Below, in pieces: positions 1 through 7,072 of a stretch of 32,619 nucleotides of DNA. The stretch is from positions 1 through 32,619 of the forward strand of contig NZ_JADBHF010000020.1 in assembly GCF_017808105.1 (NCBI RefSeq). Reading direction: 5' to 3'. Origin of the DNA: Brevibacterium renqingii (GTDB taxonomy: Bacteria > Actinomycetota > Actinomycetes > Actinomycetales > Brevibacteriaceae). Below the pieces are notes generated by a model that had not been told where the DNA came from, did not search any database, and saw only the letters and a program-made list of their open reading frames with translations. Every line of letters begins with the position of its first letter. Within the stretch, counting starts at the first letter, position 1. A program made the translations under genes and the position numbers.

Positions 1-40
1 TCTGTGCTCGTGTACTCATTCCCCATCATGGGCGCACGGG

Positions 41-86
41 GTGTTGAAGATGTATTGAGACATGTGTTGACGATGTAATGAGACTT
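41..86. repeat. Two tandem 23-bp direct repeats, possible insertion-sequence end
   Basis: Positions 41-63 and 64-86 are two head-to-tail 23-bp units that match at 20 of 23 positions. Both contain GTGTTGA followed by GATGTA, then TGAGAC. Repeats of this TGAGAC type remind me of the termini of IS481-family elements in actinobacteria, but no transposase lies inside the window, so that link is inference from memory of the family. The repeats sit about 100 bp beyond the integrase stop codon, at the edge of the accessory region. Confidence 0.45.
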
Positions 87-182
87 AACACCACTGGGGG
101 GACCATTGAAAGTAGCTCTCACCTGCGACGACGTGAGTTCAGCAGCCTCGTCAAAACGGATGGGAAGTCGAGTTCCCCACGT

Positions 183-1364
183 TTACCCATCTTTTTCATT
201 TCGATTCTGCCCGAATTGGTCAAGGATCTTCGACACGTCCGGGGCCTCGGCCGCCTTCTTCACGTAGTGCTTCGAGGTGACCGCAGTCCCGGAGTGGCCG
301 AGCACAGCCGCAGCCGCCTCAAGAGTCGCCTCGGCGTCAATGAGCGTGGCTACGGACTTTCGGAACACGTGAGGCGAGATCCCACCGACGCCCTCCATCT
401 CCTTGAGCGCAGAACGGAGCGTGCGGCGATAATTGTTCGGCCACTTCCACGTGCCCTTGCCCGAGGGGAAGACCGCATTGGTTTCGGTGGGAATAGCTTC
501 GACGCTGCGACGCAGAAGAACATCGACTACGAACGACGGCAGAGTGAGAATCCGGAACCCGCTCGACGTCTTTGTTTGCGCCTGCCTGCGCAGGCCCTTC
601 TGCTTCAGATAGACCAGCGTTCCCGTCACCGTCGCTGTCGGCTGGTCTCCGAGATCTACATCGTCCCATCGCAGAGCGAGAACTTCAGAGATTCTCAGTC
701 CGGTCCCGAGCATCATGTCGACCACATCGAGCAGATCGCTTCCCCGGCGCGGTCCACGGCAGCCAGTCCCGTCTTGCCATCTGCGCAGGCCTTCACGCAG
801 CGCCGCGACCTCAACTACCGTGAGTGCCTCCACAGGTCGCTTCGGCTTCGACGGCAGACGCACATCACGCACCGGATTCGACCGGATCGCGTCGTGACGG
901 ACGGCAAGTTTGACCATGCCGTTGAGCACACTCCTCGCCGTCTTAGCCAGCCCCGGTGTTGACGCAGCCAGGTTCCGCAAGAAGCGATCGACGCGGGAGA
1001 CAGTAACCTCCCTGAGCATGTATTCGCCCAGAGCCGGCAGAACCTGCTGATCGAGGCTGTCGGTGTAGCGCTCGACGGTCTGGGCTGTGCAAGTCTCGGT
1101 GAGGTCCGGGTCGGTTAACCAGATCTTCGACAGTGCGGTCACTGTGGTGCTGCCGGTGATCGAGTCGCCGGCCGATTCGATCTCATCGCGCAGGGCCTTG
1201 AGGAGGTTACGTTCAGCTTTGGCACCAGGTTCCCCGAAGCGCTCGCGTTGCTTGGTTCTGCCGGTGAAGTCGCGAAACCGAGCACGAGCTCGCCACTTAT
1301 TCTCAGCGATCTCGGTCCGTGTGATCTCGCCCCACGTGCCGAGCTCAAGCCGTGGTCTAGGCAT
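183..1364 (-). CDS. Tyrosine recombinase / phage-type integrase
   Basis: This is a site-specific recombinase of the tyrosine (phage integrase) family, which integrates or excises a mobile element by DNA cleavage through a tyrosine. The N-terminal half carries an AP2-like arm-binding and SAM-like core-binding region. The C-terminal catalytic domain shows the full active-site set: Arg in TGLRISEVLAL, Lys in the beta-hairpin QTKTSSGFR, His-x-x-Arg in SPHVFRKSV, His in LGHSG and Tyr in SKHYV. The ATG at 1364 (MPRPRLELG) is chosen because the upstream extension reads as low-complexity noise and because this start overlaps the stop of the preceding gene by 8 bp, which implies translational coupling. 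At about 393 residues the gene has normal family length and appears intact. No attachment site could be recognised. The nearest candidate boundary is the repeat at 41-86. Confidence 0.93.
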   Translation of the reverse strand: MPRPRLELGTWGEITRTEIAENKWRARARFRDFTGRTKQRERFGEPGAKAERNLLKALRDEIESAGDSITGSTTVTALSKIWLTDPDLTETCTAQTVERYTDSLDQQVLPALGEYMLREVTVSRVDRFLRNLAASTPGLAKTARSVLNGMVKLAVRHDAIRSNPVRDVRLPSKPKRPVEALTVVEVAALREGLRRWQDGTGCRGPRRGSDLLDVVDMMLGTGLRISEVLALRWDDVDLGDQPTATVTGTLVYLKQKGLRRQAQTKTSSGFRILTLPSFVVDVLLRRSVEAIPTETNAVFPSGKGTWKWPNNYRRTLRSALKEMEGVGGISPHVFRKSVATLIDAEATLEAAAAVLGHSGTAVTSKHYVKKAAEAPDVSKILDQFGQNRNEKDG

Positions 1365-2016
1365 CGCCGTCCGCCCCACCGAGAGCATCCCCGCTGATCG
1401 TGAACTCAGCAACACCGTACTTTTCGGCCATGTTCGCGACCTCAATGGAGTCGGCCCCCTCGAGGACCCCAGCAACTTCGTCGAGCAGCCCCAGGTCGCG
1501 TGCACGCTGGATGCGGCGCGAAGCAGTGGCTCGCGACACGCCGAGAGCCTCGGCGGTTGAGGAAATCACGGGGCGACCGTTGCCATACAACTTCACGAGT
1601 GTCGCCACGATCGCCGCTTCCCGGATGGTCTCGCCCGCCAGTACCTGGCCGCCGGGCCTGGGCACTCGTCCGCCGAACTCAGGCGATTGCTCCCGGAAGT
1701 CACCGGCACCCGACCGGTCAGCGTCATCAATGGCTGCCAGAATCTCATTGATCGCAATCTTTGAGATGCTTCCCGTACCAAGGGCCTGACCACCCCCAGG
1801 ATCGCCGAGGAGCATTCCGGTGATCACGAAGTCACCGTACTCAGTCTGTGCGACCCGCACCCACAGCGGGAAAGGGACTTCGGAGATATCGATGCGGTGC
1901 CAGAAATCTCCAGGCTCGTCCGAGCTACCTAGAGGTCTCTCCCACTCCCCACCTGCTAGTCCCGGCTTCTCGGCAGGGGTCACCACTGGCACAGGGCGTC
2001 GATCAGCAAAACTCAT
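1357..2016 (-). CDS. Integrase-coupled protein with C-terminal helix-turn-helix
   Basis: An uncharacterised protein of about 219 residues encoded directly upstream of the integrase, with their ORFs overlapping by 8 bp. Towards the C-terminus it has a recognisable helix-turn-helix: TAEALGVSRATASRRIQRAR, about 50 residues from the end. This suggests a DNA-binding role in control of the integrase or as an accessory factor in recombination. The rest has no motif I recognise. The start is uncertain. I give the ATG at 2016 (MSFADRRPV); an in-frame ATG at 2046 would add ten residues. An even longer reading up to 2100 would run through the intergenic inverted repeat and is unlikely. The gene is divergent from the excisionase-like gene at 2123. 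Confidence 0.75.
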   Translation of the reverse strand: MSFADRRPVPVVTPAEKPGLAGGEWERPLGSSDEPGDFWHRIDISEVPFPLWVRVAQTEYGDFVITGMLLGDPGGGQALGTGSISKIAINEILAAIDDADRSGAGDFREQSPEFGGRVPRPGGQVLAGETIREAAIVATLVKLYGNGRPVISSTAEALGVSRATASRRIQRARDLGLLDEVAGVLEGADSIEVANMAEKYGVAEFTISGDALGGADGDA

Positions 2017-2078
2017 GGAACCCACTCTAGCAATTTCACTGTTCATCGACAATCGATGCAATCTCTTGGTATGATTTT

Positions 2079-2104
2079 TGCATTGGCAGTTTACTACCAT
2101 TGCA
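2079..2104. promoter_or_regulatory. Inverted repeat in the divergent int/xis control region
   Basis: TGCATTGG (2079-2086) and CCATTGCA (2097-2104) form an 8-bp inverted repeat with one mismatch and a 10-bp spacer. A further TGCAAT motif lies at 2057-2062. The site is in the roughly 70-100-bp space between the divergent HTH/integrase pair and the excisionase-like gene, the usual place for an operator controlling both directions. Function is inferred from position and symmetry only. Confidence 0.35.
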
Positions 2105-2122
2105 ATCGAGGAGTTGATGACT

Positions 2123-2326
2123 ATGACTGCGACTCACAGCGACGCCCGGTGGCTGACCGCGGACGATCTCGCAGCAGAGCTGCAGATCCCGAAGCAGACG
2201 ATCTATCGGTGGCGCGTTGAGGGATACGGGCCGGCGGCACACAAGATCGGGCGTCATCTGCGTTTTTCCCGCGATGACGTCGAGGCTTGGTACGAGACGC
2301 TTCAGGACGATTCTGTATCGGGTTGA
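2123..2326 (+). CDS. Excisionase-family (MerR-like) DNA-binding protein
   Basis: A small (67 aa) winged-helix DNA-binding protein of the excisionase/AlpA type. It has the classic pattern WLTADDLAAELQIPKQTIYR, then WRVEGYGPAAHKIGRHLRF, then RDDVEAWYE. This is the helix-turn-helix followed by the strand that reads the DNA and the final helix. Such proteins direct excision or regulate an adjacent integrase. The GAGGAG at 2108-2113 is placed 9 nt before the ATG at 2123 but only 3 nt before the alternative ATG at 2117, so 2123 is preferred. It is divergent from the integrase pair, as expected for an element control region. A second protein of the same fold lies at 9389. Confidence 0.85.
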   Translation: MTATHSDARWLTADDLAAELQIPKQTIYRWRVEGYGPAAHKIGRHLRFSRDDVEAWYETLQDDSVSG

Positions 2327-2669
2327 GGGGGCCTCGGTTTGACTCCCTGTTCCTCGAGACCGCTAAGCGGAACGCCTACTTGACGAGGTCAAGCAGCTCC
2401 ACGCCCTGGACAGCGCACGTCGGTTAGCTGCAACAAACTGGCGCAAGACCTTCCAGCACGGCATTCGACCTTTGATCGACTGTCGTGACGCTTCATAGTG
2501 GCTTAGGGTTTCCGAGCGCCGCCACCAAATGGTTCCCCTAAATTGCGAGAGCCATTGGTTCGGAGAAGCCAGCCCAAATGATGCCGCCACCCCCGGCTCG
2601 AAAAGGAGTACCCGACCTCAAAACTCAGGAATGCTCCAGTAAGAGGTGCGCTCTGGGTATGATCCAAAG
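2327..2669. other. Intergenic stretch with possible coding remnant
   Basis: No intact gene is visible. On the plus strand, codons 2382-2495 read as a protein-like stretch (starting DEVKQLHALDSARRLAATNW) ending at a TAG at 2496-2498, with no start codon or ribosome-binding site. This could be a remnant of a lost gene from the element or chance. No tRNA or clear attachment site was recognised. Confidence 0.25.
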
Positions 2670-3154
2670 ATGGGGAGAGGGAGAGTCGACTTCGACCGCG
2701 GCATCGCTCGTCTGGCTTCGTATGCCAGATACCACGGGCACGCGAATCCCAAGGCCGACGAGATCTGGTTGGAATGGAGCGCCGGACTCTGGCTGTCGAG
2801 TCTGAGAGTCAAGTACCGTGCCGGCAAACTGACGGAAGAACAGGTCGCCGCAGCTGAAGCCATCGGAGTCAGGTTCACTCCCCCGTACCGCGACCCAAAG
2901 CCGAAGCCACCGACTCGGGACGAGCGAATAGTCAGCGCGTACCTCGAGCGACTCGGACGGCTCAAAAGCTTCTACAGACGCCACGGTCACATCAACGTCC
3001 CACAACTGACCGGCACCAAGAGATGGCCCGGAGCCGGACGATGGATCGCCCGCATTCGCTCGCAATATCGACAGGGACGCTCCCCCAGCCGATCATCGAG
3101 GCTGCAGAGGCGATGAACATCACCTGGAACCCGGGCCAGGGAGCTCGTAAATAA
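2670..3154 (+). pseudogene. Frameshifted protein with two helicase-associated (HA) domains
   Basis: Two copies of the helicase-associated domain (PF03457 type) are visible. The first has W..G.WLSSLRVKYRAGKLTEEQ ending in AAEAIGVRF. The second contains RLGRLKSFYRRHGHINVPQ, then GRWIARIRSQYRQG. The reading frame then breaks. In the frame read, it ends at the TGA at 3114-3116. One base further along, the expected continuation appears (TLPQPIIEAAEAMNITWNPG), ending at TAA 3152-3154. Loss of a single base near 3076-3080, at GGGACGCTCCCCC, explains the break. HA domains are usually found in repeats behind SF2 helicases and probably bind DNA. Here there is no helicase part, so this is either a stand-alone HA protein or the tail of one. 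The start is uncertain: ATG 2670, or GTG 2646 with AAGAGG overlapping it. Confidence 0.65.
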
Positions 3155-3285
3155 CAGAGGCCCGAATGCAACCCACGCAATCCAAGAATGGCCATCGGGA
3201 CCAACTGGATCAGCCTCCAATGCGCAAGCGCCGCAGTCCTATTCAGATGGTATCCACGGAGCCTTGTGTAGTAGATGACACCGAT

Positions 3286-3729
3286 CTAATGGTGGTCGTC
3301 CTGGGGTGAAAGCCTAGACTTCTTCTGAATGCCAGATGCCACCGCGAACTCCGACAAAGCACTATCAAGACGCATCATCGACCCAACTGTCCCTTGCTCC
3401 ACCACCTCGGTGAGGGCGTCGACAGTTGCTTGGGCAGCCGAAGTCGTGGCGGCGTCATACAACAGCTCGATCACTCGAACCGACTCGATCAACTGGATGT
3501 CCCATCCGGGTTCCATTGGCAGGTCGAGACTTCCCGCGCGGCGCATCTCTCGGCTAGATTGAACTCCAATTCCGTGCGCCCGACTATAGAAATGGGTTGC
3601 AACGGCAGCTCGGTCTCGTTTGTCTGCTGCCCGATTCTGCATCTTGACAGCGGCGAGCGTCCCGATGACGCCGATGATTGCGCCGCCAGAGCCACTGCTC
3701 AGATTCACGAGAAGTTGAAAGTCCTCCAA
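3286..3729 (-). CDS. Small membrane-anchored protein of unknown function
   Basis: I do not recognise this family. The 147-aa protein begins with one hydrophobic segment (GSGGAIIGVIGTLAAVKM, about residues 13-30), followed by a basic stretch and a soluble helical part, so a single-pass inner-membrane protein is likely. The TTG start at 3729 is chosen because a strong GGAGG lies 4 nt upstream and just behind the stop of the preceding gene (3740), leaving 10 nt between the two genes. A longer reading to 3843 would overlap the upstream gene by about 100 bp and has no better ribosome site. It is very probably co-transcribed with the other membrane protein at 3740-4252. Confidence 0.6.
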   Translation of the reverse strand: MEDFQLLVNLSSGSGGAIIGVIGTLAAVKMQNRAADKRDRAAVATHFYSRAHGIGVQSSREMRRAGSLDLPMEPGWDIQLIESVRVIELLYDAATTSAAQATVDALTEVVEQGTVGSMMRLDSALSEFAVASGIQKKSRLSPQDDHH

Positions 3730-3739
3730 TTTTCCTCCG

Positions 3740-4252
3740 TCAGCAAATTCTCGGTGGTTCCAAGGCACGCTCCAGACCCCGCCATGATGTCGAGGAAGAC
3801 CAATGGTTCTCATACGCATCTGTGAACAACAGCGTTGCCCCACCGGTCAGTTCACCAAAGGTCACTTCCACTCGGCGAACTTCGTAGGTATCGATCAGAT
3901 GCTCACCAGGCAGAATCGTGCCATAGACAATTTCCTTGGGTACCCCCTCGTCATCAGTCGGAAGCACCAGGACAGCGTTCCGAATTGGATAGGGGCCTGC
4001 GTTCAGAACCTCGATATCGACCGGAATGAGCCCATCTCCGTTGGGAGGACCACCGTTTTCATTCGGACGCCAATCTGACTTCAACCCGACCGCGCGAGCC
4101 ATTGCTTCGCGCGTGTTCTCCTCATCCTGACGGGCCTGTTTTCGTGCATTCTGCGAGTCACGAAGGTTACTCCGCAACTGCAATACAGCAGCGGCGAAAC
4201 CGGCCGCAGTCAGAACTGCCATTGCCCAATCTGCGACGGTGCCCCATTCCAT
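3740..4252 (-). CDS. Single-pass membrane protein with coiled-coil and beta-rich domain
   Basis: An uncharacterised 170-aa protein. Residues 7-26 form one transmembrane helix (WAMAVLTAAGFAAAVLQLRS). Residues 27-55 are charged and coiled-coil-like. Residues about 65-155 look like a beta-sandwich ending in TGGATLLFTDAYENHWSSST; this FTDA-x-x-x-x-W pattern occurs in many actinobacterial hypothetical membrane proteins. It is first in a two-gene unit with the next small membrane protein. A consensus-like promoter (4261-4289) places the transcription start at or within a few bases of the ATG, so the mRNA is probably leaderless. This fits the absence of a Shine-Dalgarno sequence. Confidence 0.75.
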   Translation of the reverse strand: MEWGTVADWAMAVLTAAGFAAAVLQLRSNLRDSQNARKQARQDEENTREAMARAVGLKSDWRPNENGGPPNGDGLIPVDIEVLNAGPYPIRNAVLVLPTDDEGVPKEIVYGTILPGEHLIDTYEVRRVEVTFGELTGGATLLFTDAYENHWSSSTSWRGLERALEPPRIC

Positions 4253-4260
4253 GTCTGGAG

Positions 4261-4289
4261 CGTATAACGTTCGGCTGCAGTCCTGCCAA
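4261..4289 (-). promoter_or_regulatory. Sigma-70-type promoter for the 4252 gene, leaderless
   Basis: On the minus strand, TTGGCA (4289-4284) and TATACG (4266-4261) are separated by exactly 17 nt. The start codon at 4252 begins 8 nt after the -10 box, so transcription should begin at about the A of the ATG. The spacer contains one arm of the inverted repeat at 4273-4334. Confidence 0.6.
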
Positions 4290-4334
4290 CCTGCAGCAGG
4301 CCAACGAGCATCGGCAGATCCAGGGACTGCAGCC
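4273..4334. repeat. Perfect 11-bp inverted repeat overlapping the promoter
   Basis: GGCTGCAGTCC at 4273-4283 is matched exactly by GGACTGCAGCC at 4324-4334, with 40 bp between. The left arm fills most of the -10/-35 spacer of the leftward promoter, and the pair lies between divergent genes. It could be a two-site operator allowing DNA looping. Nothing in the sequence proves this. Confidence 0.45.
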
Positions 4335-4490
4335 AGCCTCTATTTCCTTCGGGAGTGCTCGTACGTACTCTTGCCGTTTATACGAGCGTCCGCGCAACGG
4401 ATCGAACGAATCAACGCCGATCTTTCTAACGAAACCAAGTAAACGAAGGTCGAACAGGCGCAGCCCACGGACGCAGGAGATAATGCAAAC

Positions 4491-5309
4491 ATGAGTGAGA
4501 ACGAAGCTGTTCCTATTCCGATGGACGATCCAGATTTCCTTGCCAGCGTTGCATACACGCAGCGGCTGCTCAGGGAGCGAATCTGGAAACTCGAACGAGG
4601 ATCAGATCACCTGACCAGGCGAAAGAACTCCGAACTCAGCTTCATAGAAGAAACCCTCAGCGACTATTCGTTTATCGCCTTGTTCCGCCGTCATATGACT
4701 ATTGCGCACGGGGCACTCAAGGAAATGGTCAAGTACTTGAAGCCCAAGGGCAAACCGACGCACACACCGGTTATTTTGGCTCGCTGTGCCATCGAGAACG
4801 CGGGAATCTCCAGATGGCTGTCCGAGCCCGAGCCTTCGGTCGTTATCCAACGGTCAATCGAACGGCACCTGAGCAACATCCGCAATGAGAAGAAACTCTT
4901 GAACATTATCGGCGGAAGTGCCTCGCAATGGGCGGTGGGTCGTGAGCAAGCCCTGCTCGACCACGCCGCAAAGATGAATATAGACCTAGCCCACTTGAAA
5001 GACCGGCGCGAAAGAGTTCGCCCGACCACTTTGACCGACATCATGGATAACCTCGACGCTGTGATGGTCCAGCGCGGAGATGTGGGCATGGGGAACGTAC
5101 AAGCGCCGTGGTCCCTTTCCAGCGCAATCATCCACGGTGCCGACTACCCTGAACGGATGCTCGCAGGACTGACAATCACAGACGACAACAATCAACTCAT
5201 CGGAGTCTCACCGATCATCCTGAGCGGCCTGGCCGAGTCCGCGACGATCGCGTATGAGGACGCTACCGAAAACTACAAAAAGCTCTACCTGCACACAGTC
5301 GACCGATGA
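4491..5309 (+). CDS. Uncharacterised helical protein, possibly HEPN/DUF5677-like
   Basis: A 272-aa, mostly helical soluble protein that I cannot assign with confidence. Two stretches recall DUF5677/HEPN-like proteins: ILARCAIENAGISRWLSEPE (a conserved Arg/Glu helix) and the SSAIIHGADYPER segment (Ser...His-Gly near the C-terminus). HEPN-type folds are common in toxin and defence proteins, but a clear RNase R-x4-6-H motif is not evident, so function is open. The ATG at 4491 has AGGAGA at 4475-4480, 10 nt upstream. The gene is divergent from the two membrane proteins and shares their control region. It lies in the accessory segment, just before the amidohydrolase operon that ends at 5516. Confidence 0.7.
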   Translation: MSENEAVPIPMDDPDFLASVAYTQRLLRERIWKLERGSDHLTRRKNSELSFIEETLSDYSFIALFRRHMTIAHGALKEMVKYLKPKGKPTHTPVILARCAIENAGISRWLSEPEPSVVIQRSIERHLSNIRNEKKLLNIIGGSASQWAVGREQALLDHAAKMNIDLAHLKDRRERVRPTTLTDIMDNLDAVMVQRGDVGMGNVQAPWSLSSAIIHGADYPERMLAGLTITDDNNQLIGVSPIILSGLAESATIAYEDATENYKKLYLHTVDR

Positions 5310-5515
5310 CGCGCCCACGGCCTTGGGCTACGTCGACAGTGAAGCAGAACAGTGAAGAACGACTGTTGTACTCTTCCAGGGTAGCCGGTCTTCGGACAGA
5401 ATCTCGATATTGGATTGCCAGCGCTCGAACACGGGCCCGCTACTTCTGAGCAAGTGATCGATCCCTCCTCGCCGCAATATCGTCGCGTCGAGGTCGCGAC
5501 GTGAGCATCGTCGAA

Positions 5516-7072
5516 TCATTCAATACTCTTGCTCCTCTTCGCTCCGTACACCGGTCGGCCTGGCAGAGAGACCGGAAGCAGCCGGCCCTCGAAGACGACT
5601 GATGTACCGCATACGTAAAGATACTCGACGCCTGTCGTAGGTTGCAGTTGCTGGTAGTCGCCACCTGGTTCAATTGTCTCGGGGTCGAACACGCACACAT
5701 CGGCGTCAGCGCCCACCTGCAACCTCCCCTTTCGGCGCATTGCCGGCGCGGCCTCAGCGAGGATATTCGCCGGGATCAATGTGCACCGGCGAATTGCCTC
5801 GGTCAGGGTGAGAACCTGAGCCTCCCGGACCAGCCAGCTGAAAACAGTGGCGAAGCAACCAGAGCTTCGCGGGTGGGCAATCAACCCCTTCGGCAACGGC
5901 CAGACATCTCCTGCAATCGCCTCCTCTGCTGCTCTCCTATACTCTTCGTCACCGTTAAACGTCACCGCGATCGCATCGGATGCCATTGCAGCGTCCGGGT
6001 AAGTCAGCGCTTCGAACAGAAGATCCTTCTGGTGGTCATCGGTCAGGTCGAAGCTCTCGAGGATGCAGATTCCGCCAGGATCCATCGCACGAATGTCGTC
6101 AAGACGCTCAGCCGACGCCACACGTTCACCGGTGGCAAGATAGATGATCGATTGTGGCGACATGTTGTTCGCTGCCAGTTGCCGCGGGTCTAAGAACGAC
6201 GCGCCGATCACCGTCGATCCCGCCCCATAGGGATAGGCTTCCGTGGTGATCGCCACTCCCCTGGCCTGGGCTTCTCGCATCTCCTCAACGACAGACCCAA
6301 TCCTCTGGCCCGACGTCGAATTCATATGACACAGGTGGATTGGAGCATCGAAACGCTCAGCGACATCGATCAATTCCCTCACTGCGTCGAGCGCTCCTCC
6401 ATGGTCGACATTGGCCATCGAGCGCGAGTGGACGAAAAGCGGTTGCCTGGATTCGGCGGCGAGCTGAGCGAGTCCGTCAAGTTCTGATTGGGTGAAGCCG
6501 GGTGCGTAGCCGGCCAGCACGCCGACGCCGATCGCACCTGCTTCAATCTGCTCACCCACCAGTGTCAGGATGCGCTCGATTTCTGAGTCGTCGGCGGCGT
6601 CGCGCCAACGAGGCCCATCTTGAAACTTCTCGAACGTGCTCATTCCCAATCGGTCGGTTGGGTCGTGGAGGGGATCGGCATCGGCAACGTCATCGAGCAC
6701 GCTCATTCGGGCGTGGACCCAGCCCGCCGAATATCCGAAGTTCAGCGGTCTGCCTTCGGCCGTTGCTGCCTCGTAATAGTCAGCAACTGGCAGCGCACCG
6801 GCTTCAAGCTCGAGCGTGGTCGTCACCCCATCGAGCGCTTGGAGCCGATGCCCGGGGATATTCTGGGCATGACTGTGCAGGTCGATGAAGCCGGGCGCGA
6901 CGACGAGTCCAGAGACATCGACAATCTCACGAGACTTGGGGGTGTCGTTGCCGATGGACACGATGCTTCCGTCACGAATGCCGACATCTGCGATCTCATC
7001 GAATCCAGTTTCTGGATCGGTGACGCGCCCACCAGTCAGCACCACGTCACAGTCTCGTCCCGCTTCCATCAT
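5516..7072 (-). CDS. Amidohydrolase, N-acyl-D-amino-acid deacylase-like
   Basis: A metal-dependent amidohydrolase-superfamily enzyme (518 aa) most like N-acyl-D-amino-acid or N-acyl-D-glutamate deacylases, which release the amino acid from its N-acyl form in the cytoplasm. Visible metal-site elements are PGFIDLHSH (His66, His68), LFVHSR (His215), PIHLCHMNS (His246/His249) and AMASDA (Asp366). In classical D-aminoacylases the motif after GVTT contains GNCG with a metal-binding Cys. Here the stretch reads GVTTTLELEAG, so glutamate probably takes that place and substrate range may differ. It is last of a three-gene operon; its ATG overlaps the symporter stop as ATGA, so import and hydrolysis of the same compound is a reasonable inference. 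Other amidohydrolase reactions (dihydroorotase/hydantoinase-like) cannot be excluded. Confidence 0.82.
   Translation of the reverse strand: MMEAGRDCDVVLTGGRVTDPETGFDEIADVGIRDGSIVSIGNDTPKSREIVDVSGLVVAPGFIDLHSHAQNIPGHRLQALDGVTTTLELEAGALPVADYYEAATAEGRPLNFGYSAGWVHARMSVLDDVADADPLHDPTDRLGMSTFEKFQDGPRWRDAADDSEIERILTLVGEQIEAGAIGVGVLAGYAPGFTQSELDGLAQLAAESRQPLFVHSRSMANVDHGGALDAVRELIDVAERFDAPIHLCHMNSTSGQRIGSVVEEMREAQARGVAITTEAYPYGAGSTVIGASFLDPRQLAANNMSPQSIIYLATGERVASAERLDDIRAMDPGGICILESFDLTDDHQKDLLFEALTYPDAAMASDAIAVTFNGDEEYRRAAEEAIAGDVWPLPKGLIAHPRSSGCFATVFSWLVREAQVLTLTEAIRRCTLIPANILAEAAPAMRRKGRLQVGADADVCVFDPETIEPGGDYQQLQPTTGVEYLYVCGTSVVFEGRLLPVSLPGRPVYGAKRSKSIE

Noticed and set aside
1..182. tRNA gene as integrase attachment site
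   Set aside because: No cloverleaf or T-loop-like GTTCGAATC sequence with a matching acceptor stem could be found near the integrase.
78..962. Long plus-strand open frame opposite the integrase
   Set aside because: It is the shadow of the integrase gene, which has all catalytic motifs on the minus strand. The plus-strand product is arginine-rich with no family pattern.
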